From Carya illinoinensis (taxonomy: Eukaryota; Streptophyta; Magnoliopsida; Fagales; Juglandaceae): 64,000 nt of DNA. The stretch is taken from contig NC_056767.1 of the NCBI RefSeq assembly GCF_018687715.1, positions 4,966,001 to 5,030,000 of the forward strand, read 5' to 3'. The notes beneath the pieces are model-generated. The model saw nothing but the letters and a program-made list of their open reading frames with translations. It searched no databases and had not been told where the DNA came from. Both the position numbers and the translations under genes were made by a program. This document shows positions 37,643 through 51,984 of the stretch, one piece after another (position 1 is the first letter of the stretch; each line of letters opens with the position of its first letter).

Positions 37643-38400
37643 AACATACTATATTAATTAATAACGGACATTATAACTTCAACCTAAAACATAAGTTACA
37701 AGAAACTTATCTTATTAACTGAACAAAAGATATTTGTAATTTGACACATTATTTTATAATTAATTATAATAGGTCTCTTAGTAATTAAGTAGCGTGTTTA
37801 TATACCGATTTGTTAGTATTAAAACTCTAATAATACGTGATTTGGAGGAATAAAATAAGTTAAAAAGTGGGACAGCACAGGTCTAGTCAAGAGTAACCTA
37901 ATCTTCTTTGATAGGAATCAGATAGACAATTAGTTATGCACCGACTTTTTTTCCAAAAGCAACGTACGTCGCTTGATTACCCCCACCCATATCGTCTAGG
38001 ATATCTTCTTACTATTTGTGTGGGACTAAAGGCAAGCATTCAGATAAAAGGAGAGGGAAAGACAGACACAGAGAGACCTCTAGTCCCCACCTCAGTACCC
38101 TCCACGAACCTGACTGTTTCCTTCCATAGCTACAACCTCTAGAGACGCCCATAATACTAGTGAGCTGAGACGTAATTTGGTATTTATGACCACATAATCA
38201 TAGAACCGTACGTACACGTCGACCTTAAGTTTTGGTGTACATAAAAAAGACACGTTCACAAGCCCTTTTCTTTGTCTTATGAGAGCTGTTTTTGAAAAGT
38301 ACTACAGTTTGTGTTTTAGTGTATTACTGTAGCACAGTAAAAAGTAGTTTGTTTGACAAGAAATTTGGAAAAAAGTTCGAAACAAAGAAGGTGGAGCATC
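36731..38400. other. Intergenic DNA with a family A copy and a TA run
   Basis: 37215-37430 is a full family A repeat (TACTGTTTGAAAAGTGAG to ATATCCAAACCAGGCC). 37604-37635 is an AT dinucleotide run. No coding region is recognised; the 68-codon frame at 37936-38142 has no domain. Confidence 0.5.
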
Positions 38401-39535
38401 TCCACCTAGCTACCTGCCCTAGAGGGAGAGCAGTCGGCCATCATTCCTTTTGCACCCACCTGGGTGGGGGGTTGCGTGTGAATCCTGGCACCTGACCCCG
38501 TCCTGCACATATGGGTGATCCCGTTGGCTGCCGGGCGGGTGGATTGGTTTATGAGCCGTTTGTCCACCTGCCCATTGAGCCCAAATCCTATTTTAGAGTC
38601 TTTTTCGGCTATTTTTTTAACCTAAAATCTGATTTAAAAGCCTTTTTGACTATTTGTGGGCCCATAACTTGATTTTTAGTCTAAGCAAAATAAATAAAAT
38701 CTTGGAAACCTAAAATATATAAAAATATAAAGTTTCTCTCAATTTATAAATTATTCTAAAATTAGTTTCAATTCCAAAATGAACTTAATAAAGTTGCTAA
38801 CTTATAATTCTAAAATACTAAAAATTACTCTAAAACTATTATATACAAATTAATCTAAAAATATTACAATAAGTTTGAATAACTTAAGAATAACAAATCT
38901 ACATCACAAAAAACAAATAGGAAATAAAGAAACAAACCCAAGTTCCAACATCTTAGTCCCATAAACTCCAAGTGTCCAATAAAACCTGAAAGAAAAAGGT
39001 TAAAAAAAAACACAAGGATGAAAATGAGAATATGATGTCTCAAGAAGAGAACTTCAATTAGGAAAAAAGAATAGCATAAGTATAAACTACAAATAGTGAA
39101 TTAACAAACTATTAGTCTATCAAGCTATCAATTTGAAACCCTAATCCAGTATAGGGTTGGTTTCCTTAACTAGTTTAGAGACTCGGATTGAGACCCTAAT
39201 TTAGTTTAGGGTTTCAAAATAAAACCCAAGTCAAGTGTAGGGTTCTCAATTTGAAGCCCTAAAGTAAATTAGGGTTTCAATTTGAAAACCTAATAAATAT
39301 AAGAAATCCCAATTTATATTTGAATTCAGATTGAAACCCATACACAACATCAAAATAAACTTTAGATTAGGGTTTCTTACTTAAAGACTAGTTTGATTTG
39401 GGGGTGAAGCTGAAATAGGGTATCCTGGGCGCCTATATATTTTTTCCCTCAAAGAACCTCCAGACCGTTTGATGTGGGCCCAGGTTGACTGGATGTGGGC
39501 ACCCGTCCAGCACCCTTAATGGTGGGTGTGAGAGA
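38401..39535. mobile_element. Probable non-autonomous hAT-like element
   Basis: The left side has CACCCACCTGGGTGGGG and CCGGGCGGGTGGATTGG. The right side has GGGCACCCGTCCAGCACCC. The interior is AT-rich with no transposase. The mix of G/C-rich ends and AT-rich body resembles plant hAT derivatives, but the terminal repeats and the 8-bp duplication were not pinned down. Confidence 0.4.
39130..39385. repeat. Cluster of AAACCCTAA / TTAGGGTTT words
   Basis: At least six telobox-like words in both orientations occur in about 250 bp, for example GAAACCCTAATCC at 39135-39147, TTTAGGGTTTC at about 39216-39226 and TTAGGGTTTCAATTTG near 39270. They are spaced by TCAATTTGAAA-like text, so this is a degenerate local repeat rather than a telomere array. 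Confidence 0.6.
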
Positions 39536-40331
39536 TTTTTTAATGAGCATGTTATAAAGAGATGTAAGGAGGAATCTCCTCCTCTGTTTATAAGGTTTGG
39601 GACAGCCAACACTAGTATTGTTTTAGTTTACTTTCTAAGACAACTTTTTTTCAAAGATGGTTTTCGGATTCAGAACCTCTCTCTGATAACTTGTCAAACT
39701 AGCAGTTGTTTCAAAAGTTAAACTTATAAAAGATGTAGTTTTAATTATTTGTTTGATAATTTTAACAGTTGGAGCACTGATATATGCGGAAACCTGGTAC
39801 ATTAACTAGCATAAAAAAATGTTTGGAAGTCTTTGAAGAATTTGCGTTTGTTGTGGAAGATAGAGGGATGGCTTTCAAGAGTAAGATGGATTATTTGTCT
39901 TGAAGAATCTCCGTGGCCATCTTCCCTGGCCCACACACACAAAAAAAATGATCTGCAAGAAAATGAACGCAATTTAACGTGCAAGCGTTCCCTGGTTACA
40001 CCTCAACTGATCTGCATCAAGGAAAACTGAAGCTAGCTAGCACAGGACGACCTTTAGTGTATAGCTGAAGTTTAGCCCAATTAGAGCCGAACCCAGCACA
40101 GTAGAGGAAGTTGGAATGATCTGAGTAATTGGCCCAATTTTCTGTTGCATTTTGCATCATATTTATCTGCGACTCCACTTGCACAAAATAATTACTTATC
40201 GGACACCATGTTAAAATTCGACATGATTGTGATATGATAATTAGCCAAACTGTTTAAGACGAGAGAATAATACGCACTCAAGACATTAGCAAGCACAAAC
40301 CCCATTTCACAATTTTAGATTTTGTAGAAGG
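39536..40331. other. Intergenic DNA, no gene seen
   Basis: The open frames at 39485-39721 and 39833-40030 have no recognisable domain and are not flanked by splice-compatible coding sequence. I see no repeat in this stretch. Confidence 0.35.
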
Positions 40332-40582
40332 AAAATGCTAGTATGTCGTTTGAGTTTGTTTCCTCATTTGATCGCTCATGTATTTAAATTATTTTTTAAT
40401 TTTTTTCACTTAATGATTAAGGAGTGATTTTTAGTGTATTTATATATATTTTTTATTTTTTAAAAATATTTAAATATGTGAAAAAAATGTAAAAAAGAAA
40501 ATAAGATAAAAATAAAAAAGTAACTTTGTGCGAGTGGGCCACATACCCAGCGGTCAAAGCTAGGCGGCACACTAGCATTACT
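40332..40582 (+). mobile_element. MITE-like element with AATGCTAGT ends
   Basis: The left AATGCTAGT (40334-40342) pairs with the right ACTAGCATT (40571-40579). The interior includes TTAATGATTAAGGAGTGATTTTTAG, a word shared with 950-1075 and 63140-63260. It is about 250 bp long and has no coding capacity. Confidence 0.6.
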
Positions 40583-41600
40583 CTTTATAGAAATGTGTCA
40601 TGTCTACTCACGTCAATATATATATATATACTAGGAAACAACTCCTAGTACTTTAGCTCTGAGGTGAATCTGACATAATGATTTAAATAAAAAAAATAAA
40701 AAATTTAGTAACTTATTTTTCTGGAAAAAGAAAATACAAAGTTAAAGAAAGGCAAAAAATCAAGATAAAAAAATCAAAACTTTAACAAAGTATGAGCATT
40801 GGTCTGCATCCATATTGGATTATCTATTTACTTTCTATATAATAATAAAATATTATTAATTTAATAAATTTTTTATTTTTTTATCACATTTTAAAGTTCT
40901 ACTAATTAAAATATTAATAATAATTATATTCTAATTAAATTAATAATTAATATTAATATTGAGTGTTTTAATTATTTTATTAGTTAAATTTACTTAAAGT
41001 TGATTTTTACAACGAGAATGCTCTAAAGTGTTTCTGTTCTAAAGAATAAAGTCATTTTAATTTTTTTATTTTAAAAAATTGAAACAAAAAGAAAGGAAAA
41101 TGTGTATATTGTTAGAACAATAAGAACATAAAAAACAGACGTCAATTCATGTACACCGCAAGGTTATTAAGGGCCTTTTGATAAAACATAATCATTCATT
41201 AAATTCTACAAGGGAGTTACACATCAAATGGTTAAGGGTTTTAACGGCCTTTTGGTAAAATAAGACTTAACAGAAAACTAATAAAAGTTAATGTAAAAAT
41301 AACAAAAATTACTATTCATAATTAGATAATCACTTATTATAATAGAATAGATATCTAAATCTCTTATTAAACTTCAAAATTCTCTTATAAAAAATTACAT
41401 GTTGGCACTAGAGCAAGTCTTAAAAAAAAAACCCTTATATTTTACACTAATTGTGAATGTTATATATATATATATTAAGTGAAATGAAGATGATCTTATT
41501 TTAATTTATAAAGTTTATTAGTTGGCTTTTGTTAGCAAAAGAAGTTAGAGATCGAGGGGTGACATATATGACTCGTGAGTACTATTGGAAGGCTGACATG
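40583..41600. other. AT-rich intergenic DNA
   Basis: No coding region is recognisable. The segments around 41195-41410 and 40790-41040 look like decayed repeats (AAGGGCCTTTTGATAAAA twice, near 41169 and 41249), but none could be delimited. Confidence 0.35.
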
Positions 41601-41950
41601 GGAAACATTATATATATTTGATGGGGCGGTGAGTATGAGCTTTTGTGGAAATGGTAATGGCTGAGGTCGAATATCCTTTCCACGGTGGAGTAATGGGCGA
41701 CTGAGTCAGGGAGCTTAATTAATTGTTTGGAAAGGAATTTGGGATTGGCTTTTGGCCTTTTTCATCGACCGTTCGGAAGTGACAATAGTGGAGTTGCATT
41801 TGCTGTTTCGAGTCAATTGGGATGGCTTTCCAGGTTGGATTCGGCGGCAATATAGAAAATGTTGGACAGATTCCCAAGGATGGATCATTGGCACGTACAA
41901 CACGACCACCCAAGCAATATTTATATTTGGAGGCTTCTAGATATACAAAA
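41601..41950. other. Unassigned island with short frames on both strands
   Basis: The composition is balanced relative to its flanks. Open frames of 61-64 codons overlap on both strands (41715-41940) and none shows a domain. The plus frame ends in a clean stop at 41938-41940. It could be a relic exon; nothing supports a gene here. Confidence 0.25.
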
Positions 41951-42891
41951 TAAAATTATATAAAAATAAAATTATAAATTAACGTGACTTAATAAAATTT
42001 ATTAAATTTAATTTATAATAAAATTAATTTTATCTATATATCACATTAAATTATATTAATTTATAAATTTATTTTTGTGTAATTCTTTCACAATTATAAT
42101 ATTTACAATATTTTTGTGCTTTTAGCTTGTTCATAAGAGATAGTTGATGAAATTTCAATGACAACCAATCGTTCAGTTTTTTTTTTTTTTTAAATAAGTT
42201 AATTATAATAATCTAAGTTTAATTTAAATATAAAAAAGAGTATCTTCCACGTGGTAGAGTATTCCATTTTTGGGTCAAACCAATGTTTTTACTTTTTCCT
42301 GAGTTATCGGCATTTGCACATTGTTGATTTAGTCGTAAAAATAGATTGACTGCTGATGGGCTAACAAACTATGGAAAAACAGTAAGTGATCAGGCTTCTT
42401 ATCCAGCTACTCATCAACTTCCAAAAACTTTAACACTGTAATTCTTATAGTATTTTAAAGTTTATTATTACCACATGAGTTTAGTTTTGGTTCTTTTAAA
42501 ACCCTCAAACTCTATACTTGTAAAGGTAAAAAGCGAGAGGGTTAATAAATAAAATTAGGATATCGTTTCATCTGGAAAAAACAAATATTCCGTGAATTTG
42601 ACTAGAAGAAGTATCTAACGGTGTAGATTGATTCAAAATTTGTCGTAGTAGAATTAATTTTTAAAAACAACAAAAAAGATAGAATCTCAATCAGGGTATA
42701 GGATAAAGGGTACTAACCAAGATTTTATTAACTAAAATCCATGCATTTTATGGTAAGAATCCATTTAAATGCAGTGATTTGAAGTTTCAACACCCTTCCT
42801 TCCAATTTTCTCTTAGATCGGAAGTACAAGGGGCATTTTTCCTTTTTTTTTTTTTTTTATATAATTTAAAAGATGTGCACAAATAGGTTGC
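41951..42891. other. 3' flank of the peroxidase gene
   Basis: 41950-42075 is a small AT-rich repeat (ATAAAATTATAAATTAACGTGAC...). A T-run at 42847-42858 lies just past the peroxidase stop. The peroxidase 3' untranslated region must fall in 42500-42891, but its end is not visible. Confidence 0.4.
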
Positions 42892-44837
<1,946 letters not shown>

Positions 44838-44938
44838 ATTGATATCTATATAAATGTGTTTAAAAATTTAAAGACAAATGCCAATGCAAGAAACCTTGAG
44901 TTTCAGTGCCTGAATTTCTGCAGAAGGACTACTTGCTC

Positions 44939-44944
44939 TTTATA
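44939..44944 (-). promoter_or_regulatory. TATA box of the peroxidase gene
   Basis: The minus strand reads GCCTATAAAGAGC, with TATAAA about 100 bp upstream of the start codon. This is a normal plant TATA-to-ATG distance for a short leader. Confidence 0.65.
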
Positions 44945-44947
44945 GGC

Positions 44948-45663
44948 AGAAGCTAGGACCAGCTTGTTCTTAAAAAATAATAAAAATTGAAGAATAATTT
45001 ACGTAAATCAATTAATGATCATGTGGACTACAGAAGCCAGAAGACATCCAAGTCGACCTTCGTTGTATTTAACGTTCATGGTTTTTAGTAAACGTTAAAC
45101 GAAAACGCGTGAAAGAAACAGGAAAAAAGTTTGAATTTTTCAAAAATATCTAGAGCAGATCATAGATTTATTAATTAACAGTTGAATCAGTGCACGATAT
45201 CATCATCCACAGTGTGCGAAAGCTGCCTAATTACACTGTAATGGCAGAGTTTTCTCTGCCTTTAATTATTTTAATTTACCGGTTAAAATTGGAATGAAAA
45301 TACAAAAGGACACGAAAAAGACGTACACAACGATTGACAATAGTTTTGTTTTTCTCTCTGCAATAATTGCTTTTTTAATTTTCTATAGTGCTTGTATAAT
45401 TTTCATCTCAATGCATAGACTGGTACAGGGCAACTTTGATAACTATCCATTCCAACACTTCTTCAATTTGCTCTCTCCTTGAAGCGTTATAGATATTAAG
45501 AGATTTTATAAAAATAAATTTATAAACTGATGTGATTTTATATACTACATTAAACTTTATCAATTTGTGAGTTTATTTTTTAGTAAAATCCATTTATGAC
45601 TAAATTATTTCTCCATACATATTACCATCAAATTTACTTCTTTTCATTAATTGAAATATTTTA
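44948..45663. other. Peroxidase upstream region and spacer
   Basis: No gene is seen. 45243-45260 is a perfect 7-bp hairpin (GGCAGAG, four T, CTCTGCC). 45490-45600 resembles the dispersed repeat at 19230-19350 (AAATTTATAAACTGATGTG). The 62-codon frame at 45294-45482 has a hydrophobic run but no support as a gene. Confidence 0.4.
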
Positions 45664-46259
45664 TGTTGGATTTGTTGAGTCTGGTCATGTTGGTGTATCA
45701 ACCTAATTTGATAACCCGACCTAATAAGGATGTGTTATGATTTTTTGGCAGATTTTCAATTAGGCTTGAGTTGATAGTTTTGGCACTACTTGCGGCTAGA
45801 AAAAGATCAGGAAGAAAGTATACTCGACGTTTGCGCAATAAGTGGCTTGCATAAAGTTTGTTCGACTCTCATTTGACTAGCAGCTTGAGCAAGCATCAGA
45901 CAGATATCTCACTTGAGGCGCACTCGACATTTCGATTGATCGAATAACGTAGAAAGTGAAAATTAGGATTTCTATCTTATGACTATAAATATATATTTAC
46001 TGAACAGTTTAGTACATCCTAAATGTTTTGAATAGTGAGATTTCGCTCTAAAATATATTTTGTGATTTTTCAGCATAATAAAATGATCTGCAGTTATATA
46101 AACATAGGCACATTACGGATCCAAATTAATTTTGTATTGTGTGATTGATTTATTTGTACTTACTTTCACATGTTTGCCATCAATGTGTTTTTTACAACAT
46201 TTTTAGACAGAATGATTTAAAACGATATCATACATAAGTCTTGATTTAAAATCTTAACA
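45664..46259 (+). mobile_element. Probable solo LTR, copia type
   Basis: It begins TGTTGGATTTGTTGAG. It carries a cluster of CTCGAC/CTTGAGC-like motifs (45820-45950), then a TATA region GACTATAAATATATA (about 45980-45995), a leader, and TTTGTATTGTGTGATTGATTT, wording usual near the end of copia LTRs. It ends near CTTAACA. No internal region adjoins it, and a convincing target duplication was not found. Confidence 0.45.
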
Positions 46260-47412
46260 AATATTAAGATATAAACTAAATCATGAAATTTATGTCTTCT
46301 TGTCCGCTTAAACTTAGAAGATAACTACTCTCTCTATTTTACTAATAGATCTACCACTTAGATTAAAAATAGTTGAATTGGTTAGTACGGAAGATGCGGG
46401 ACAGATAGATAGAGGGAGATAATACAAGCTGGAGCAAGTAGGAGCAGTGGGATTTTTCAACGCTTGAATTTTCCACGTTTGAAGGCCTTAACTTCACCTA
46501 CCGACAACGAACAATGCAGTAGTCAACGAACTGATCAAAATGCTCATTTTTGAACACCTTAACCTACGGCCTGTCACAAACAGAACAGTAGTCGTAAACA
46601 AAGTAACGGAATTTCTGAGATGTCTTCTGCCGAATGATCTGGCTTCCACTGTAACCCACCAGTTACAACTAGCGCAGTAAGGAATCCGTCCCAATTATTA
46701 TTTAATAATTCACCAACTACAGTACTCTCGCATGCGCTAGTGTAGAGTATACCAGTCTATAACATTTATATTATTTAAATGATAAATTTTAATATATAAG
46801 ATTTTAATTTTAATTTAAAAAAATCAAATTATATCATTAAACACTTCATTAGATATCTGATCTATATGATCAGCTTAAAATTGATGAAAAAATAAATTTA
46901 ATTGGTTGAATATAGTACATGTAACGACGCCTTTAAATTTCTTGCCCAGAATCCTAGCCATGAAACCACACACACATGCAACAAATTGTTAATTAATCAT
47001 GTCTAAACTCTAACGTCAGGTCGGTGCACCATGCTGTGAATATTACGTACTGTCCCATTCATGAGAGAGAATGAGTTTCACGTTTGCAACTCGACCTGAG
47101 TGGGAGCTCCAAATTAAAAAGTGTTGAGGATGTGTTTTATACTATCAATTACATGGATACTTATAATGAAATGAGAAAGCGGAATGGTGTACGTGCCGAG
47201 TGAAATTTCAATACTTATGTTAAAGAAATGATCTCAATATAAATGTATGAATGAATATAAATGTATTATTTTTAGGTTATTTATAGAGACGTGACATGGT
47301 AATCGATGATAACCAATTTTTAAAATATATTTTGAAGATGCTCTATATTAATTGGAGTGATCACCTTCTTGGTCAGTCGGATGCGTTATTTATTGTTCAT
47401 AATGTATATCAA
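46260..47412. other. Intergenic DNA with an unassigned island at 46430-46690
   Basis: The island is less AT-rich and holds a minus-strand frame of 66 codons without a domain. Two segments inside it, near 46450-46500 and 46535-46580, look like internal repeats (TGAACACCTTAACCTACGG against TGAAGGCCTTAACTTCACC). The rest of the stretch is plain AT-rich DNA. Confidence 0.35.
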
Positions 47413-47612
47413 TAGAAGAATTCTACACAACCTCCCAACACTCCACACTCCACTTTTTTTTAATTTTTTAATATTTTTTTTAATTTATTCTTTTTAAATT
47501 AATTTAATTCTTTTATTCATTATTTATATATTAAATATTTGATAAAATATAAATAATAAAAATTAAAAAAAAAATAGAATATAAAATATTAAAAGGTTGT
47601 GAAGATTTTTTC
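47413..47612. mobile_element. MITE-like element
   Basis: The inverted ends CTACACAACCT (47423-47433) and AGGTTGTGAAG (47594-47604) enclose a T-rich then A-rich interior. It has no coding capacity. Confidence 0.45.
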
Positions 47613-48242
47613 ATATCAATAAGACACGTTCTTTAACTTACACTTGACCATTGGGCTTTCACTACACTGGGCCCATTATAAGTACGTAGGTACCAAATAT
47701 ATTTTCCGATTATCCCGCTTATTTTCTTCGTGTCAACACTTTAGAAATTAACTATCTCACGTTCCCTTCTATCTTGCTAGCTTTGTGACCGGTGGCAACC
47801 TCAGAGACTTTACCATGAGGGTTTATGCTAACTAAGGTACGAGTTTGTGCAAACAGGTATCAAATATTCCTTCCAAAAAGGAAGAGCAAATTAATAATTA
47901 AGAGTCAAATTGATTAATTTATATATATATCGTGCAAACTCCTTTTTATTTTGTTTCCGTGCGCAAATTGATAAATGGATGATGGTTTCTTTGGATTGTT
48001 TTATCCCAAGCACTTTCTACTACTAATTTTAGTTCAACAAGTATGGTGAATTCAAATATTTCGTCTAATCGGTAACTTTGAAAAACCTCGTGAATTCATT
48101 TGACCTTTACATGTATGTTTTGGCTGTAGCGTATAAATTGTTAGAGATGGTACCAAATTCAGAATTTGCTTTGATTTTTATAATTATTAAATTAAGAGCT
48201 CAAAATATTTATCTTTTATTATCTCTATGTAATTTCTTAATT
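47613..48242. other. Intergenic DNA, no gene seen
   Basis: This is AT-rich sequence. The 62-codon frame at 48078-48266 has no domain and overlaps the start of the next repeat. Confidence 0.35.
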
Positions 48243-48900
48243 AGGGTGGTAATTGGTGTAATTTGAGTCGTGTTCGTCTCATGTTAAGTTATGAACATTT
48301 GATTATAAAGGTCAACCCGAATCTAATCCGTTACGCTAAACGTGTTAAACTTTCAAACCCTAACCCGACTCATTTAATACCAGGTAATGCTGTGTCACAT
48401 GTTCTGACTTGTATAATAATTTATTAGAAATATATCAACACAACACAACTCATTTAAATCTGTTTCATGTAAATAGATTAAACTAACATGCATAATCCAT
48501 TAACTCGATTAACATAATTTCACATAAAAGTTAAAGTCTACATTTATTAGTAGCCACAATATTAAAAGAAAAATAAGACTACCTACTAATAAAAAATATC
48601 AATATTTTTTAAATTTTAACATATAATAAAACTAATATTACAAACCATTCAATAACAAATATAAGCATAGGTCCAAATGTATAATCTCAATAATAAAAAC
48701 ATAATCATTTTAGGAAATACCAATCTTACAAATCAACAATTAAAAATTGTGATTTTGAAATAAAATCTAAACTGGTCAAAACGAGTTATTTTGGGTTAAG
48801 TTAGTTGACCTGTTTATAAATCGTGTCTTAACAAGTAAATCTATTAACATCAAACTCAAACCTGTTAATTTTATATAGTGTTGGATTCACATGCTGTATC
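48243..48900. mobile_element. hAT-like non-autonomous element
   Basis: The left end GGGTGGTAATTGGTGTAATTTG and the phrases GTCGTGTTCGTCTCATG and GGTCAACCCGAATC are characteristic of a common plant hAT-derived repeat. The right part has TTTGGGTTAAGTTAGTTGACC and AAACCTGTTAATTTTA, partly inverted to the left. No transposase is present, and the right border is approximate. Confidence 0.5.
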
Positions 48901-49737
48901 ACATAGTGCCACATCTATTCCTAATAAATATGAATCTATATTTAGTATTTAATCACAACTAATTTTTTTTATTTAGAAACAACTAATTAATAACTAAAGA
49001 GAAATGATATTTGTTGTTATAGAGTGTACAAGTATAATACAATTTTTTTTTAAAAAAATATGAGTAAATATGAAACCCATATGAAAATTTTAAAATATTC
49101 AATAATAAACTCCATTCTAACTATTTGAAAATGTGTGTGCAACGTTTGTATAAATTATTATTGTCCCTAATATTACTCACAATAAAAAAGATGTAACGTC
49201 GAAGTTCTCCTCAATCGCTCATTCTCTTCTTCTCTCTTTTCTCTTTAAATTTCTATTTTATTTTGTATTATAAATCACATCTTTTTGCGTGACTGGTTAT
49301 CCTTGGGATCAAATTGATATTGGAAAATAAAAATTGCAACTAGTGGGACTAAAAGCCATTCCTATAATTGGTTATATTGTCTTTGGTAGAGTTATTACAT
49401 GGAAGTGTTACGGTATGTTTAGCCAGATTTTTGTGAATAGTAGTGAAATAATTTAAATAAAGATATTTTATTGAGTTTTGAAAAATAAGAGAGAAAAAAT
49501 TAAATAAAAATATTATAAAGTTAAAAAATTGTTTAAATATAATTTTAGTTTTAAAATTTAAAAAAATTGTATTATTTTTTATATTTTATTTAAAAATTTG
49601 AAGAGATTGTAGTAATTAAGTACTTACTAGATGGAAAACTTACAAATTTAAAATTAAAAAATGTTTTGTATATAAATAATATTTGAAAAAAAACTCATGA
49701 GAAATTTTGAAATCATCTTATTTTCTAAACATGACCT
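48901..49737. other. AT-rich intergenic DNA with repeat fragments
   Basis: 49000-49160 is related to the MITE at 6209-6376 (AGAAATGATATTTGTTGTTATAGAGTGTACAAG). 49430-49730 is a family A relative. No gene is seen. Confidence 0.4.
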
Positions 49738-49930
49738 TAGGGCAGGTTTGGTAAATGAGAATTTTTATCTAAAATTTAAAATTCTCATATCATTATTATA
49801 ATTTTTCTAAATTTTCACATAAAATATAATAAATAATTCAACTTTTTTAAACATCAATTTAATTTTTTTAAATTTTAAAATAATAATAATACTAAAATAT
49901 AATATTTTAAACTTTCGTACCAAACCAACC
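49738..49930 (-). repeat. Family A repeat copy, reverse
   Basis: It begins GCAGGTTTGGTAAATGAG and ends GTACCAAACCAACC, with the TAATAAATAATTCAACTTTT core. It is the minus-strand counterpart of the copy at 19595-19810 and confirms inverted GGTTTGG/CCAAACC ends. Confidence 0.65.
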
Positions 49931-51214
49931 TCTTCAAAGGCTATCATTGACCGATAATATTAAAGACAAACCCTAAATATGTAAGCCTCGGACTTATACG
50001 TATCATTATTCATTGTTTGTTGAAATGGGGGCGAAGGCAGTTTTTCAAAAGTGGGTCCCTCAGCCCCTCGACTTACCCCATAATATAGGTCTCTTTATTC
50101 TTGGGTCGGTCCTTAAAAAACAAAGACAAAGGGGGGAACAAAACAAGAATTAAGCACAAGTTGTAACTACACTCCAACGGCGGCCGAAGAAATAAATACG
50201 TGAAAAGAGCACAAACATCAATTTAATTTGTTCTCTTATTTTGTTTTCTAATAATTTAATTCCTTTATTTTTTATTTTTAACTCAATATGGGATTTCAAC
50301 AACACGTGCCTAATTTTTGTTCTAGCATTCTTAATTAATTGGTAAATGCAAATCGGAATCTTTGAATTTTAATATTTGTATTCTACGTGGATATACAAAA
50401 TGGCCTACTTTTGTATAACAACTTGAAGGTTCGGTCATAGTTTAGTTAGTAATGTTAGATATACACAATATTAGAATATACAAATCACACGCAATTTTTA
50501 TGAAAAAAGTAAAATCTATCATTAAAATGCATAGAATTTATACATCCTAAAATTGCAATTATCATTTATCTAGTTTAATTATTATGGCCGAGTTTGGAAC
50601 TTTGACTAAATTGAGATCAACTTAATTCAATATAATTTTAAACGAGTTTAATATTTAAACACTAAACTCTTAAAGTATTAATCTTAACTCAAAATTTATT
50701 TATATATGAGACTCACAACTTTTTTCAACTCAACACCTCTTTACATGTACTCACAATCTTTTTTAACTTTTTATAAATATATCTTAATATCTAAATACAT
50801 CTAAACTCATCTTAAGTGAACCCTATAAAACCTACTCTATCATTTTAACTTATTATTATTTATAAAAAATTTAACTCAATTCAACATCTAAACCACGTGT
50901 AAAACTCTAGTTTTCTTGCAAGAAATAAGAATAATTATTTCAATATATGGAGCGTTTGCCCAAACAGGCCGAGTAGATGATACCATGAGGGGCCACTTGA
51001 CTTAAAAAGACAGCCCACCTCCTAAGGCGTGATTGGTTCATTTGGACCCACCACAAATAGTCAAGCGCATGGTGGGCTAATCCTAAGAAACTCGATACAT
51101 AATTCCAAAATGTTGTAGCACGTTAGCATCAGAACATGATTGGGGGGCACCATTAATGTATGACTCAAATCTTTGAGTTAATGATTCAAAGTTATCAGAA
51201 TTAGAAGCCCGCGA
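49931..51214. other. Intergenic DNA, no gene seen
   Basis: 50585-50895 is a reverse family A relative (GAGTTTGGAACTTTG to CATCTAAACCACG). 50440-50575 is a short AT-rich repeat with TACACAATATTAGAATATAC. 50940-51210 is less AT-rich but shows no recognisable product. Confidence 0.4.
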
Positions 51215-51430
51215 AGACATGCTCAATCAAAGGGATTCGGCTTCCCTCATATAGCTTAAGAATAAGACATCTCCTGTTATTAGAATTACAGCCTTCCACA
51301 TTATCAATAAAGAAAATAAATGAATGGGATCAAGTTTAACAAAATAATGGTTTATCGGTGAGCACCCTGCCGAAATGAGATCCTACATGCTTAACCTCTT
51401 GTGCATATCTAGCAGTAATCTTATTCTTAG
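51215..51430 (+). repeat. Inverted duplicate, copy A
   Basis: It shares GACATCTCCTGTT, ATTACAGCCTTCCAC, GGATCAAGTTT and TTGTGCATAT in order with the complement of 60525-60710. It carries about 50 extra bases (51342-51395) absent from the other copy. The source sequence is unknown; it may be a captured gene fragment. Confidence 0.65.
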
Positions 51431-51979
51431 TTTAAAAATTAAAAGTGGATAGGTTGTTTAATATATACTGTTTATAGATATATTTCTCTTAAAATTTAAA
51501 AAGTATATATTAATCACAAATATTTTTCTTAAAATTTATATTTCTCTTAAAATTTAATTACAAATTAATACTTAAATTTTACGATTTCTCAAATAGCTAG
51601 ATCGGTTTTCAATATTTGCATAACTTGTGTATGAGGAAACTTTAGTTTAATTATACTAATATTGAAAACCAAAGGAAGCATATATTAAACATGAGTAATC
51701 CCATGTACGTCCAACTTTATGCACAATATTATACCTATTGACTAAAAATCTCATTTAATAAATTCTTTCTTTTTTAATTTGAAATCACAAATTTTAAAAT
51801 TTTAAATTTTCACAACTTCAATGGTCAACACGTGAGTATAGTTATATGTATAAAATTATAAGTACGGATGAAATGGAACTCCCACTTAATTGGTATAATG
51901 TTGTCGAAGGTCATAGTTTAATTTTATAAATAACTTAGTTTAATTATGTTTTTGTCTAACTTATTTAATCTATTCTATC
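51431..51979. other. AT-rich spacer left of the copia element
   Basis: There is no gene. Short near-repeats of TTTCTCTTAAAATTTA occur at 51482-51560. It ends at the CATAA target site of the next element. Confidence 0.4.
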
Positions 51980-51984
51980 CATAA
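51980..51984. other. Target-site duplication CATAA, left
   Basis: The five bases CATAA directly precede the TGTTG start of the left LTR and are repeated at 60489-60493 directly after the right LTR. Confidence 0.85.

Noticed and set aside
41715..41940. Short overlapping frames on both strands as a possible small gene
   Set aside because: No domain, no splice context and no start preference between strands; kept only as an unassigned island.
45243..45260. Perfect hairpin followed by T-rich DNA, like a bacterial terminator
   Set aside because: The window is plant nuclear DNA, and the hairpin follows no gene end; it is most likely chance.
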